Positions 15,911-24,906 of a DNA stretch of 34,995 bases are shown one piece after another. Both the position numbers and the translations under genes were made by a program. The notes under the pieces are model-generated. The model was not told the DNA's origin. It did not search any database and worked only from the letters and a program-made list of their open reading frames with translations. The DNA lies in contig JAEYKI010000023.1 of assembly GCA_023408315.1 (NCBI GenBank), forward strand, positions 1-34,995, in the 5' to 3' direction. Every line of letters begins with the position of its first letter. The first letter of the stretch is position 1. This DNA comes from Bacillota bacterium (GTDB lineage Bacteria > Bacillota > Clostridia > Christensenellales > Christensenellaceae).

Positions 15911-17290
15911 ATGGATTTGCTGATTAAAAACGGGCTTGTATGCACGTTTGAAAACGGGACTTTGGGCGGACGGTTGATTCCCGGAGGCGCGGTTGCGGTG
16001 CGGGAAAATATTATTGCGGAAATTGGCCCAAGCGCGGAACTGGAAGCAAAATATGCGGACGCCAAAAAAGTAATAGACGCATCCGGCAGACTGGTGATGC
16101 CCGGATTTATTGTGACTCACACGCATATGCCTTATGTGCTGGGCCATAACATGCCGGTAGACTTCTCCCAGTTGCGCAGCTTTTGGGACATGCTGCAAAA
16201 GATGGGCTGGGAATGGCTGGAGGATATAACCACCAGGGAAGGCGTGTATGCGGCCACGCGTTATGCCGCCCTTAAAATGCTTAAACACGGAACGACGACA
16301 GTATGCGAAATGGTGGAAGCGCCCTGCGATATGGAGGGCGTGCTGGACGAGAGCGCGCGCGCTGTGGACGAAGTGGGCATGCGCGCGCAGATTGGCTTTG
16401 AAACCACCGAACGCGTGGTTGGCGAGTCCATCTTGACGCATCAGAAAAAAGAAAATGCGGACGCCGGTTTTGCAGAAAACGTCCGCTTTATTGAAAAATA
16501 CCCAAGAGGCAACGGCGGCAGGATTGAAGGGCGGCTGGGCGTGCATACGGCGTATACCAACAGCATGGAAACGCTTCGGAAAGCCCGGGCCATTGCGGAT
16601 AAATACAGCTGCGGCATACAGATACATATTGCGGAAATACCGCGCGCTTTTTTGGTTGAGAAATATGGAGTTTCCGCTCCTGAATACCTGGAGCGGGCCG
16701 GGCTGCTTGGCCCCGACGTTGTGGCGGCGCATTGCATAGACTTAACGGACGGGGACATGGAGATTTTATGCCGCAACCTGGTGAACATAGCCCATACGCC
16801 CATGACCAATTCCTTGGGCGGAAACGGCGTGGCGCGCATTCCGGAAATGCTTGGGAAGCGCATGAATGTAACCGTTGGGCACGACTGCTTTTTTACGCTG
16901 GACGCTGCGGAATACCTGCGCTACGCGTACCTGGTGCACAAGGCTGCCAGGGCGAACCCCAATGTGATGCTTCCGTTTGAAGCGCTGGACATGTTTTTAA
17001 CAAACGCGGCCCGCGCGCTTGGAAAAGAAAAGGAGATTGGGAGCCTGGAAATTAACAAAAAAGCGGATATACTGATTATTAAGCCGAACAGCCCGGTACC
17101 CGTGGCGCCCTGCTCCGCTATTGCTTACCTTGTGAACACATTTCAGGGAGAGCACGTGGAAACGGTGGTTGTGGACGGACAGGTGATGGTTGAAAACGGC
17201 AAAAGCACCCGCGTGGATGAGGCGGAAGTGGAAGCCGCATGCGTGGAGCAGGCCAGGATACTCTGGCGCAAGAACGGCATATCTGTTTAA
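15911..17290 (+). CDS. SsnA/Trz-like metal-dependent amidohydrolase
   Basis: A 459-residue amidohydrolase-superfamily protein of the ATZ/TRZ/guanine-deaminase branch. Metal and catalytic residues visible: HTH (H70, H72), H239 and E242 in IHIAEIP, H274 in AAHCIDL, and H324-D325 in VGHDCFF. The N-terminal small beta domain starts MDLLIKNGLV. Such enzymes deaminate amino-purines, pyrimidines or triazines, or hydrolyse cyclic amides. SsnA occurs with YgfK and XdhD-type genes in the purine-related clusters of enterobacteria and gut anaerobes, and this neighbour set is similar. The exact substrate is unknown. It starts 19 bases after preA with an AGGTG ribosome site and is followed by xdhA after 27 bases. 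Confidence 0.88.
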   Translation: MDLLIKNGLVCTFENGTLGGRLIPGGAVAVRENIIAEIGPSAELEAKYADAKKVIDASGRLVMPGFIVTHTHMPYVLGHNMPVDFSQLRSFWDMLQKMGWEWLEDITTREGVYAATRYAALKMLKHGTTTVCEMVEAPCDMEGVLDESARAVDEVGMRAQIGFETTERVVGESILTHQKKENADAGFAENVRFIEKYPRGNGGRIEGRLGVHTAYTNSMETLRKARAIADKYSCGIQIHIAEIPRAFLVEKYGVSAPEYLERAGLLGPDVVAAHCIDLTDGDMEILCRNLVNIAHTPMTNSLGGNGVARIPEMLGKRMNVTVGHDCFFTLDAAEYLRYAYLVHKAARANPNVMLPFEALDMFLTNAARALGKEKEIGSLEINKKADILIIKPNSPVPVAPCSAIAYLVNTFQGEHVETVVVDGQVMVENGKSTRVDEAEVEAACVEQARILWRKNGISV

Positions 17291-17317
17291 GGCCGGACTA
17301 TAAGGAGAAACGGATTC

Positions 17318-19615
17318 ATGAGCACGAACGGTTACAAATTTTTGAACCGCTCCGTCAAACGGGTGGACGCGCTGGACAAGGTTACGGGACGCGCGCAGTA
17401 CACGGACGACCTGCGTTTTGAAGGAATGCTTTTGGGCGGCACGCTATACAGCCCGCACGCCAGCGCAAAGGTAACTAGAATAGATACAAAAAAAGCAAAA
17501 CAGATAGAAGGCGTGGCGGCGGTACTTACGTTTGCAGATTTGCCCAATATGGTTAGCTGGGGTTCTTACCGGTATCTGACGGACGTGATCCGTTTTCAGG
17601 GCGATGCGGTAGCCGTTGTGGCAGCCGAAACAAAAGAAGCGCTGGCAGAAGCCCTGAACGCCATAGAAGTGGAATACGAAAAATTGCCTGCTGTGTTCAC
17701 CATAGAAGAGGCGCTGGCAGAAGGCGCGCACCAGGTGCGGGATGAGTGGCCGGGCAATATCCACACGCCCAGCTGCCACAAGGTTCACAAGGGGGACGTG
17801 GAAGCCGCGTTTGCCTCCAGCGATTTGGTTTTGGAACGTGAATACCGCACGCATTACGTGGAACACGCATACATGGAAACAGAATCCGCCATTGCGGTTC
17901 CAAGGGTTGGCGCAACGGAGATGATTATTTATGCCGGATGCGTTAACCCGTTTTTTACCCGCCACTGGGTGGCGGACGCGCTGGGCCTGCAGCGCAGCCG
18001 CGTGCAGGTTGTGCAGCAGATGCTGGGCGGCAGCTTTGGAGGCAAGGAAGAATTGCTGGGGCAGGTTGCCTGCCGCGCGGCCATTCTTGCCAGACAAACC
18101 GGAAGGCCTGTTAAAGTAACTGCGTGCCGGGAAGAATCCATTCAGGGCAGCACCAAGCGGCATCCCATGCGTTTGCGCTACAAGGTGGGCGTAAACCGGG
18201 ACGGCGCGCTGCAGGCGGTAAAGTGCGAAATTGCGGAAAACCTGGGCGCGTACAGCATGCACCAGTTTATGAATTTTCGAGCGTCTGTGCATGCGACGGG
18301 CGCATACAACATTCCAAATGTGTCTGTGGACGTGTTTGGCGTATTTACAAACAATGTGACGTCCGGCGCCATGCGCGGATACAGCGCGCCGCAGATCATA
18401 TTCGCGCAGGAACAGCTTTACGAGGAAGTGGCCGAAGAGCTGGGCATGGACTTTATTGACTTTAAAAAGAAGAATATACTGCGCTCGGGAGATTCAACCC
18501 CCACCGGCCAGGTTCTGGACGGGGATGTGATTCTGGAAAAAGTGCTTGACTGCGTAATGGAGAAAAGCAATTTCCGCGAGAAGAGGGATACCTGCGCAAA
18601 GCAGCAGGGCGTCTTCCGCAAGGGCATCGGCATGGCTCTTTGTTACCGCGGCTGCGGTTTGGGAGCGGAATCCGCCGACGCATCCGGCGCGATTGTGACC
18701 GTGCACGACGACGGAACCGTTATGATTAACGTGGGCTTGAGTGAAAACGGCCAGGGATTAAAAACAACCTTTACGCAGATTGTGGCCGAGACAATGGGCA
18801 TATCTCCGGATCTGATCAACTGCATTGGCGTGGATACAAACACCATTGCGGACGGCGGCATTACAGCCGCGTCCCGGTCCACCTCCGTTGGCTCCATTGC
18901 GCTTAAACGTGCGGCGGAAGAACTGAAGAGCCATTTAGTCCAGACGGTTGCGGAGATGATGTTTCACTGCCCGCCGGACATGATTGAACTGGAGGAGGGG
19001 TTCTTTTGCCTGAAGGGCGTACCGGACGCAAAAATTCCTTTCCCCGCCGTGTGCGCCGCGCATTACTGGACGGGGCACCAGTCCACGGTTTATTGCTGGA
19101 ACCGCCCGGCCGAGCTGGGGTACGACCATGAAAAAGGATGCGGCAAGGCTTTCCCCAACTATACATATACGGCTGTGGTTGCGGAAGTGGAGGTGGACAC
19201 GCAGACAGGCCTGGTGGATGTGCAGAAAGTATATTCCGCGCACGACGTGGGCACGGTGGTAAACCCTGCCATGGCGGACGGCCAGGTGTACGGGGGCGTG
19301 GCCATGGGCATGGGATATGCGCTGATGGAAGAACTGGATATACATAAAGGGAAGATTCAGAATAACAATTTTAATTCCTATATACTGCCCACCGCGCTGG
19401 ATGTTCCCGAAGTGGAGCCGATATTTTTTGAAAGCAATAATCCGGATGGCACCTTTGGCACCAAGAGCCTGGGGGAACCCTCCACTGAGGCGGTGGCCGC
19501 GGCCATTGCGAACGCGGTCTGCAACGCCACGGGGCACAGGTTTCGGGAACTGCCCGAGAACCTGGAAATGGTTCTGCTGCATAAACATTTAACCCGGGGA
19601 GGGGCGTTTTTATGA
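17318..19615 (+). CDS. Xanthine dehydrogenase-family molybdenum-binding subunit
   Basis: A 765-residue large subunit of a molybdenum hydroxylase (XdhA/CoxL superfamily) that binds the molybdopterin cofactor and hydroxylates N-heterocycles with water as oxygen source. Motifs in order: SVKRVDALDKVTGRAQYTDD (12-31), GGSFGGKEELLGQ (about 238-250), GAMRGYSAPQIIFAQEQ, LSENGQGLKTTFTQ, DGGITAASRSTSVGS, and the C-terminal KSLGEPSTEAVAAAIANA, whose Glu is the catalytic base. The length is typical for a split three-subunit enzyme. The gene overlaps xdhB by four bases. The order Mo subunit, FAD subunit, FeS subunit and the purine-type neighbours suggest a purine or related heterocycle, but nicotinate- or aldehyde-type substrates cannot be excluded. 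Selenium-insertion genes yqeB/yqeC are not in the window. Confidence 0.92.
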   Translation: MSTNGYKFLNRSVKRVDALDKVTGRAQYTDDLRFEGMLLGGTLYSPHASAKVTRIDTKKAKQIEGVAAVLTFADLPNMVSWGSYRYLTDVIRFQGDAVAVVAAETKEALAEALNAIEVEYEKLPAVFTIEEALAEGAHQVRDEWPGNIHTPSCHKVHKGDVEAAFASSDLVLEREYRTHYVEHAYMETESAIAVPRVGATEMIIYAGCVNPFFTRHWVADALGLQRSRVQVVQQMLGGSFGGKEELLGQVACRAAILARQTGRPVKVTACREESIQGSTKRHPMRLRYKVGVNRDGALQAVKCEIAENLGAYSMHQFMNFRASVHATGAYNIPNVSVDVFGVFTNNVTSGAMRGYSAPQIIFAQEQLYEEVAEELGMDFIDFKKKNILRSGDSTPTGQVLDGDVILEKVLDCVMEKSNFREKRDTCAKQQGVFRKGIGMALCYRGCGLGAESADASGAIVTVHDDGTVMINVGLSENGQGLKTTFTQIVAETMGISPDLINCIGVDTNTIADGGITAASRSTSVGSIALKRAAEELKSHLVQTVAEMMFHCPPDMIELEEGFFCLKGVPDAKIPFPAVCAAHYWTGHQSTVYCWNRPAELGYDHEKGCGKAFPNYTYTAVVAEVEVDTQTGLVDVQKVYSAHDVGTVVNPAMADGQVYGGVAMGMGYALMEELDIHKGKIQNNNFNSYILPTALDVPEVEPIFFESNNPDGTFGTKSLGEPSTEAVAAAIANAVCNATGHRFRELPENLEMVLLHKHLTRGGAFL

Positions 19616-20478
19616 AGCGTTTTAACTATGTGCGGGCGGGAAGCCTGGATGAAGCTTATGCGTTCCTGATGGAGCACCCGTGCTCCACAAGGGTAATGGC
19701 CGGGGGAACAGACCTGGTTGTGGAAATACGGATGAACGAGAGGTCCATCCGCGATATGGAATATGTGCTGGATATTAGCGGGTTAAAAAGTTTGAACGGC
19801 ATCCGGGAAAAATCCGGCGTGATTACCATAGGAGCCTTAACCACGCACGAAGAGGTGCATAACTCCGCGCTGATCCAGAGCAAAGCCCCTCTACTGGCTG
19901 TTGCGTGCGGATTGGTTGGCGGGCCGCAGACGCGCGCCCGTGGAACAGTGGGCGGAAACATTTGTAATGCGTCCACCTGCGCAGATTCCGTAACGGCGCT
20001 TACAGCGCTGGACGCTGTGCTGTCTTTTTCTTCCCTCGGGGGGAACCGGCAGGTGCTCTTAAGAGAGTATTTGCTGGCCAGGGAAAAGGAGCGGATGGGG
20101 CCGGGTGAATTGTTGACTGAAATCTCTTTTCCCGTTTTGAATGAAAAAGAGACATCCGCTTATATCAAGCTTGGAAGAAGAAAAGCGCTTGCCATTGCAA
20201 GAATGAATACCGGAGCCATTATAGAGCGCAGGGAGGGCGTTATTACCGGCGCGCGCATCTCCATTGGCGCGGCAATGCCCACGCAGCGCAGGCTTTTTGG
20301 CGTGGAATCTCGGCTGGTTGGTAAAAAACCGGATGAAGCGGTGCTGGAAGAAGCCTGCCGCGAAGCCGCGAAAGAAATGATAGAAGTAACCGGCGTGCGC
20401 TGGTCCACCGAGTACAAGGAGCCTGTGATACAAACCCTGGTGAAACGCTGCATAGAAAAGGCATTGGTGGTGGGATAA
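19612..20478 (+). CDS. Xanthine dehydrogenase-family FAD-binding subunit
   Basis: A 288-residue FAD subunit (XdhB/CoxM type). FAD motifs are VMAGGTDLVVEIRM (about 25-38) and TIGALTTHEEV, followed by GTVGGNICNASTCADS, which contacts the isoalloxazine and diphosphate. It passes electrons from the FeS subunit to NAD or another carrier. The start ATG overlaps the xdhA stop, and the stop abuts the xdhC start (TAAATG), so the three subunits are translationally coupled. The length is normal for the split form. Confidence 0.92.
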   Translation: MKRFNYVRAGSLDEAYAFLMEHPCSTRVMAGGTDLVVEIRMNERSIRDMEYVLDISGLKSLNGIREKSGVITIGALTTHEEVHNSALIQSKAPLLAVACGLVGGPQTRARGTVGGNICNASTCADSVTALTALDAVLSFSSLGGNRQVLLREYLLAREKERMGPGELLTEISFPVLNEKETSAYIKLGRRKALAIARMNTGAIIERREGVITGARISIGAAMPTQRRLFGVESRLVGKKPDEAVLEEACREAAKEMIEVTGVRWSTEYKEPVIQTLVKRCIEKALVVG

Positions 20479-21003
20479 ATGGAAAAGATGAACGTGAATT
20501 TTACGGTAAACGGCCGGTCTGTAACGGTAGCCGTATACCCGCACGAAACACTGCTGTGCATGTTACGGGAAAAGCTGCATTTAACCAGTGTAAAGGAAGG
20601 GTGCGGCGTTGGCGAATGCGGAGCCTGCACGGTGATTCTGGATGGAAAAGCCGTGAACAGCTGCCTGGTGCTTGCCCCTTCTGTGGAGGGAAAAACGGTG
20701 GAGACCACCGAGGGGCTTGAGAAGAACGGCAAACTGCACCCGCTGCAGCAGGCGTTTATAGACCATTTTGCGCTGCAATGCGGGTTTTGCACACCCGGGT
20801 TTTTGATGTCGGCCAAGGCATTGCTGGACAGAAACCCGCATCCAACCAGGGAAGAAATCAAACGCGCCATATCGGGCAACCTGTGCCGATGCACCGGCTA
20901 CCACCAGATTGTGGACGCCATAGAAGCGGTTGCGGGTGAGAAGGAAGAGCAGATTATAGACGCCATAGAGTCTGCCGCAAGCCAGATGGAAACGGAAGGT
21001 TAA
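20479..21003 (+). CDS. Xanthine dehydrogenase-family 2Fe-2S subunit
   Basis: A 174-residue iron-sulfur subunit with the two cluster domains of the family. The plant-type cluster cysteines are C42, C47, C50 (GCGVGECGAC) and C62. The second cluster uses C101, C104 (CGFC), C136 and C138 (CRC). It links the Mo centre to the FAD subunit. About 15 residues at the C-terminus (EKEEQIIDAIESAAS) extend beyond the usual end. It is the last gene of the preA operon. I see no strong terminator after it. Confidence 0.93.
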   Translation: MEKMNVNFTVNGRSVTVAVYPHETLLCMLREKLHLTSVKEGCGVGECGACTVILDGKAVNSCLVLAPSVEGKTVETTEGLEKNGKLHPLQQAFIDHFALQCGFCTPGFLMSAKALLDRNPHPTREEIKRAISGNLCRCTGYHQIVDAIEAVAGEKEEQIIDAIESAASQMETEG

Positions 21004-21232
21004 CGGCTTTCTGCGAGTTTGGGTTTAGAATCCGGGCATTTATTTAGTATAAAGAATATTTTAATTTACCTTTGCTTTGTGGCCTTATCTTTTGTTTGCA
21101 TTTTTTATCATTAATAGTATAATGTTAATAGGACTGTACGGCGTATGCATGCGGACTTCATGCGGAGAGAACATAAACCCTTCCGGAACAGGTTTGATTC
21201 TTAAATTGCATGTAATTATACTATGAAACCTA

Positions 21233-21261
21233 TTGAAAAATATAATACATTATGTTATATT
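21233..21261 (+). promoter_or_regulatory. Promoter of the aldehyde dehydrogenase/Grd operon
   Basis: TTGAAA (21233-21238), a 17-base spacer and TATATT (21256-21261). The predicted start point near 21268 coincides with the left edge of the palindrome at 21268-21291. Confidence 0.6.
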
Positions 21262-21267
21262 TAGTAC

Positions 21268-21291
21268 ATAAATAATAGCTGTATTATTTAT
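21268..21291. promoter_or_regulatory. 24-base palindrome ATAAATAATA-GCTG-TATTATTTAT
   Basis: Perfect ten-base arms around GCTG at the predicted transcription start. It is a strong candidate operator, perhaps for the XRE-cupin regulator encoded in the same operon (autoregulation), inferred from position. Confidence 0.65.
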
Positions 21292-21379
21292 AGAATAGGT
21301 AAATGCATTTAACAATCATATCAAAGACGATGTAATTTATTTTGTATGAGACATTTTGAATACAATGGAAGGAGAAAAC

Positions 21380-22873
21380 ATGATGAATCCGCTGTCCTAC
21401 ATTAAAAAAGAGCCGTACAAACTGTATATCAACGGTGAGTTTTTGGCGTCGGAATCCGGAAAGACGTTTGACGTGATTAATCCGGTAGACAACCAGCCCT
21501 TTGCCAAGGCATACAAGGGAGGCGCGGCAGACTGTGAAAAAGCGATTCTTGCCGCCAGGCGAGCATTTGACGAGGGCCCCTGGGGACGCATGTCCGCCAA
21601 GGAGAGAAGCAAGCTGCTTTTAAAGGTGGCCAGAATTCTGGAATCCAGAGTGGAAGAGTTTGCGGTGACCGAAACGCTTGAATGCGGCAAGCTGTATATG
21701 AGCGCTCTGTATTACGAAGCCGCCATGTGCGTGGATGCGTTTGAATTTTCCGCGGGAAAAGCGCGCACCCTGGAGGGCAAAGTGGTGCCTACAGAGGCGG
21801 GCAGCATGAACTATGTGCTGTGGCAGCCCTGCGGCGTGGTGGGCGAAATACTTCCATGGAACGGCCCTTTTATGATGGGTTGCCAGAAAATATCCACCAT
21901 ACTGGCTGCCGGCAATACCGTTGTTGTCAAGCCTTCCAGCAACGCGTCTCTTAGCATGCTGCTCTTGGCTGAAGTGTTCCACGAAGCGGGCATTCCGGCG
22001 GGCGTTGTGAACGTTGTGACCGGATCGGGCTCCGAGACCGGAAACATGCTGGTTGAGAGCCGCCTGGTGGATATTGTAGCCTTGACCGGCGGAACGGAGA
22101 CCGGCAGAAAACTGATTGAGCGCTCCTGCGGCACAATTAAAGACCTGGAACTGGAACTGGGAGGAAAAAGCCCCAACATTGTGTTTGACGATGTGAATAT
22201 AGACGAAGCTGTGAAATGGGCCAAGTTTGGTTTTACCCTTAATTCCGGGCAGGTATGCGTTTCTGGCACACGGCTGATTCTGCACAAGAATATTTACGAG
22301 GAATTTCTTGCGAAGCTCAAGGAGGAATGCGGAAAGTTTATTCCCGGCAACGGATTTGATTACGAAAAAGGCGTGAATTACAGCACGCTGATTTCCAGAT
22401 CGCATGCCCAGAGCGTATGGAATTATATTGAAATAGGCAAAAAGGAAGGCGCCAGGCTTGTATGCGGCGGCGTGCCCTATACAGACCCCGACCTGGCCAA
22501 AGGAAATTTTGTTCCGCCAACCATATTTGCGGACGTTAAACCGTCTATGACCATTTTTCAGGAAGAAATATTTGCGCCTGTTTTGTGCGTGACTCCCTTC
22601 GAAACGGAAGAGGAAGCCATTGCGCTCGCAAACGCCACCGAGTTTGGGCTGGCCGGAAGCGTATTTACAAAAGATGTAAAACGCGCGTTGCGCGTTGCTG
22701 AAAAGATCAGGAGCGGGCAGATTTATGTGAATTCGTATTTCAGCAAGGGTATGATTGAATCGCCCGGTACCGGCTGGAAGGAAAGCGGCATTGGTACTGC
22801 GGGCATCACAAAATATATGAAATCCAAAACCGTGTTTGTGGACCTGATGGACGGCAGCATACCGCCCGTCTGA
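21380..22873 (+). CDS. NAD(P)-dependent aldehyde dehydrogenase
   Basis: A protein of about 497 residues of the classical ALDH superfamily, oxidising an aldehyde to its acid. Catalytic residues visible: N161 (PWNGPF), K184 (VVVKPSS), E259 in LELELGGKSPN and the nucleophile C293 in NSGQVCVSGTRL. The general pattern resembles betaine-aldehyde/aminoaldehyde-type enzymes, but specificity cannot be read. ATG at 21380 or 21383 follows the GGAAGGAG site; an upstream in-frame TTG at 21356 is unlikely. As the first gene before the regulator and the Grd-like genes, it may make the acid substrate of the reductase or oxidise a product aldehyde to gain NADH. Confidence 0.93.
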   Translation: MMNPLSYIKKEPYKLYINGEFLASESGKTFDVINPVDNQPFAKAYKGGAADCEKAILAARRAFDEGPWGRMSAKERSKLLLKVARILESRVEEFAVTETLECGKLYMSALYYEAAMCVDAFEFSAGKARTLEGKVVPTEAGSMNYVLWQPCGVVGEILPWNGPFMMGCQKISTILAAGNTVVVKPSSNASLSMLLLAEVFHEAGIPAGVVNVVTGSGSETGNMLVESRLVDIVALTGGTETGRKLIERSCGTIKDLELELGGKSPNIVFDDVNIDEAVKWAKFGFTLNSGQVCVSGTRLILHKNIYEEFLAKLKEECGKFIPGNGFDYEKGVNYSTLISRSHAQSVWNYIEIGKKEGARLVCGGVPYTDPDLAKGNFVPPTIFADVKPSMTIFQEEIFAPVLCVTPFETEEEAIALANATEFGLAGSVFTKDVKRALRVAEKIRSGQIYVNSYFSKGMIESPGTGWKESGIGTAGITKYMKSKTVFVDLMDGSIPPV

Positions 22874-22914
22874 TAAGGGTGTTCCGGCCCGGTTTGGATG
22901 ATTGAGAGGAATCA

Positions 22915-23511
22915 ATGGATAACGGTAACAAAAATGAAGTGAATATCGGCCTTAAGATAAGAAGGCTGAGAAAAATCCGGAAACTCTCACTCCAGCAGGT
23001 TTCGGAAGAAACAGGCATGAGTTATTCCTATCTGTCCGGGCTGGAAAACGACAAACATTCCATTTCTATTGTCAACCTGCAGCGGCTGGCCAGCTATTTT
23101 GGCGTGGACCTGATCCATTTTCTGGACAGCAGGGAAACCAACACCGTTCTGATGCGCAGGGACGACCAGCAGGGAATGGCTACGGAGGACGGCATTGTTT
23201 ATAATGTGATAACCTCCCAAAAGGCCAGCCATTTGCAGGTAAGCTATGTCAAACTGCCGCCCCATGCGCCTGCGGAGAAAAACATCCACAAGCACGCGCA
23301 GGGTGAAGAACTGATTGTGACGCTGGACGGCGAGATCGTGGTGACGGTGGAGGATGAGAAATACAGGCTTACCGAAGGGGATTCCGTGTTGTTTCCTTCT
23401 GATGTGGAGCATTTGATCTATACGGAAGACAGCGGCGCAAAGATTATTATTATTTCCAGCCCGCCTTATGGCCGGGACGTGATCCCCGGTAGCATAAGCG
23501 CTGATAACTGA
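22915..23511 (+). CDS. XRE-family regulator with C-terminal cupin domain
   Basis: A 198-residue regulator. Residues about 10-70 form an XRE helix-turn-helix (LRKIRKLSLQQVSEETGMSY, then YLSGLEN and LQRLASYFGVDL). A cupin_2 sensor domain occupies about 110-190 (HAPAEKNIHKHAQGEELIV, LTEGDSVLFPSDVEHLIY), where His residues could bind a metal or ligand. Such regulators often control amino-acid or amine catabolism. Position two of the operon, directly before the Grd-like genes, marks it as the likely local regulator. The 24-base palindrome upstream of the operon is a candidate target. Confidence 0.9.
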   Translation: MDNGNKNEVNIGLKIRRLRKIRKLSLQQVSEETGMSYSYLSGLENDKHSISIVNLQRLASYFGVDLIHFLDSRETNTVLMRRDDQQGMATEDGIVYNVITSQKASHLQVSYVKLPPHAPAEKNIHKHAQGEELIVTLDGEIVVTVEDEKYRLTEGDSVLFPSDVEHLIYTEDSGAKIIIISSPPYGRDVIPGSISADN

Positions 23512-23565
23512 ATGGAAAACGGTGAAACAAGTCTTACTTAATTTTTATGCAAAGGAGTGGTCCAT

Positions 23566-24906
23566 TTGGCTCAACTGAAAGCTGTGCATTATATAAACCA
23601 GTTTTACGCAGGCCTTGGCGGAGAGACCATGGCGGATATAGGCCTGAGCGTGCTGGATGAAAAAAAGGGGCCGGCAATTGGCCTGGAGCAGCTTTGGCGC
23701 GGAGAGATGACGGTTGAGAAAATTATTGTGTGCGGAGACAACTTCATCAACGATGACAATAATTTTGAGAGCGTGCTCCCCGAGATAAGAAGAATCATAG
23801 AAGAAGTAAAACCGGATGTATTTGTTGCGGGGCCAGCTTTTAACGCGGGGCGTTACGGCGTGGCCTGCGCAAAGATATGCGATTTTGTAAAAAAAGAACT
23901 GGGAATTCCCAGCGTGACCGGCATGTGGCACGAGAACCCGGCTGTGGGCATGTATGTGCGTGACAATTATATTGTCGCCACCAGAGAGACGGCCGCGGGC
24001 ATGTCCCGGTCTTTGCCCGCTGTGGCGGCGCTTGCCCTGAAACTTGCCAAAAGGGAGCCTGTTGGCCCCGCAAGGATTGAAGGGTATATACGCACGGGCC
24101 ACAGGTACAATGAATACAACGAGAAAATAGCGGCGGAACGCGCAACAGAGATGCTGCTTGCCAAACTGAATAACAAGCCGTATGTAACGGAAATTCCGCT
24201 GCGCGGGTTTGAAGTGGTACCCCCGGCGCCAAGGGTGGCGGATATGAAAACAGCCACCATTGCGCTGGTAACAACGGGCGGCCTGGTTCCGGTGGGGAAT
24301 CCGGACAAAATCAGGCAAGCGTTTGCCACCGACTTTGGAAGATACGATATGACCGGCATGGATTCCCTTAATAAAGGCGTGTACGAATCCATCCACGGCG
24401 GGTATGACACGACATTCGCGAGCAACGATCCGCACCGCCTGATCCCTCTGGACCAGATGCGCGTTCTTGAAAAAGAAGGCAAAATAGGCGGAACGTACCG
24501 GAACTTTTTTACAACCTGCGGCGTGGGAACGAATATAGAAAGCAGCAAGGCAATGGGCAGAAGAATGGTGGAAGAGCTGATGAGCGAACAGGTGAAAGCC
24601 GCCATTCTGACCTCCACGTGAGGCACCTGTACTCGTTGCTGTGCAACGATCGCCAAGGAGATGGACCGGGTGGGCATACCCAACGCTCTGATCACCGGGT
24701 TCACATCCATTGCCTATAACGTAGGCTCAAACCGCATTGTATTCGGCGGAGATTTCACCTCCCCGGCCGGAGACCCGAGCCTTCCGCTGGAACGCGAGAA
24801 AGCTTACCGGTATAAGATTTTAACAAAGGCCCTGGAAGCGCTCTCTCAGGACGTTGCCGGCCCGACGATATTCACTGTGGACGAAAGTAAGGAGGGAGAC
24901 AAATGA
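23566..24906 (+). CDS. GrdB/GrdF/GrdH-like selenoprotein, component B of a glycine/sarcosine/betaine reductase-family enzyme (UGA = Sec)
   Basis: Reading the UGA at 24619-24621 as selenocysteine gives a single protein of 446 residues, the normal GrdB length, with Sec at 352. The Sec context is TSTUGTCTRCCAT, the hallmark of the family; GrdB usually has RCGAT where this one has RCCAT, an extra Cys. Other family motifs are VHYINQFYAGLGGE near the start, VAGPAFNAGRYGVAC, ENPAVGMYV, TTGGLVPVGNPD and IHGGYDTTFA. In known enzymes the Sec cleaves the C-N bond of the substrate and passes a carboxymethyl group to GrdA. I prefer TTG at 23566, with AAGGAG eight bases upstream and an N-terminus MAQLKAVHYINQF like GrdB; GTG at 23557 overlaps that site. 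The stop overlaps the next start (ATGA). Substrate unknown. Confidence 0.92.
24633..24649 (+). promoter_or_regulatory. Candidate bacterial SECIS hairpin in the grdB-like gene
   Basis: TCGTTGC (24633-24639) pairs perfectly with GCAACGA (24643-24649). The hairpin begins 11 bases after the Sec UGA, a spacing suited to SelB-dependent recoding. The apical loop is TGT, or CTGTG if the last pair opens. Confidence 0.6.

Larger units (their letters stand above)
21004..21379 (+). other. 376-base AT-rich intergenic control region
   Basis: No convincing gene is present. It contains a possible upstream promoter (TTGCAT at 21096-21101, 16 bases, TATAAT at 21118-21123), a small AAACC/GGTTT repeat near 21177-21195, and a second promoter with a 24-base palindrome (listed separately). 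Confidence 0.6.

Noticed and set aside
15425..16732. Long minus-strand open frame (435 codons) across preA and the amidohydrolase gene
   Set aside because: It spans two well-supported plus-strand genes and is rich in His, Arg and Phe, typical of antisense translation.
21620..22915. Long minus-strand open frame (431 codons) opposite the aldehyde dehydrogenase gene
   Set aside because: It is the antisense shadow of a clear ALDH gene and its translation has no recognisable domain.
24619..24621. UGA as a nonsense mutation that makes the grdB-like gene a pseudogene
   Set aside because: The reading frame continues with GTCTRC and a normal-length GrdB C-terminus, a SECIS-like hairpin follows, and selA, selB and tRNA-Sec are nearby.
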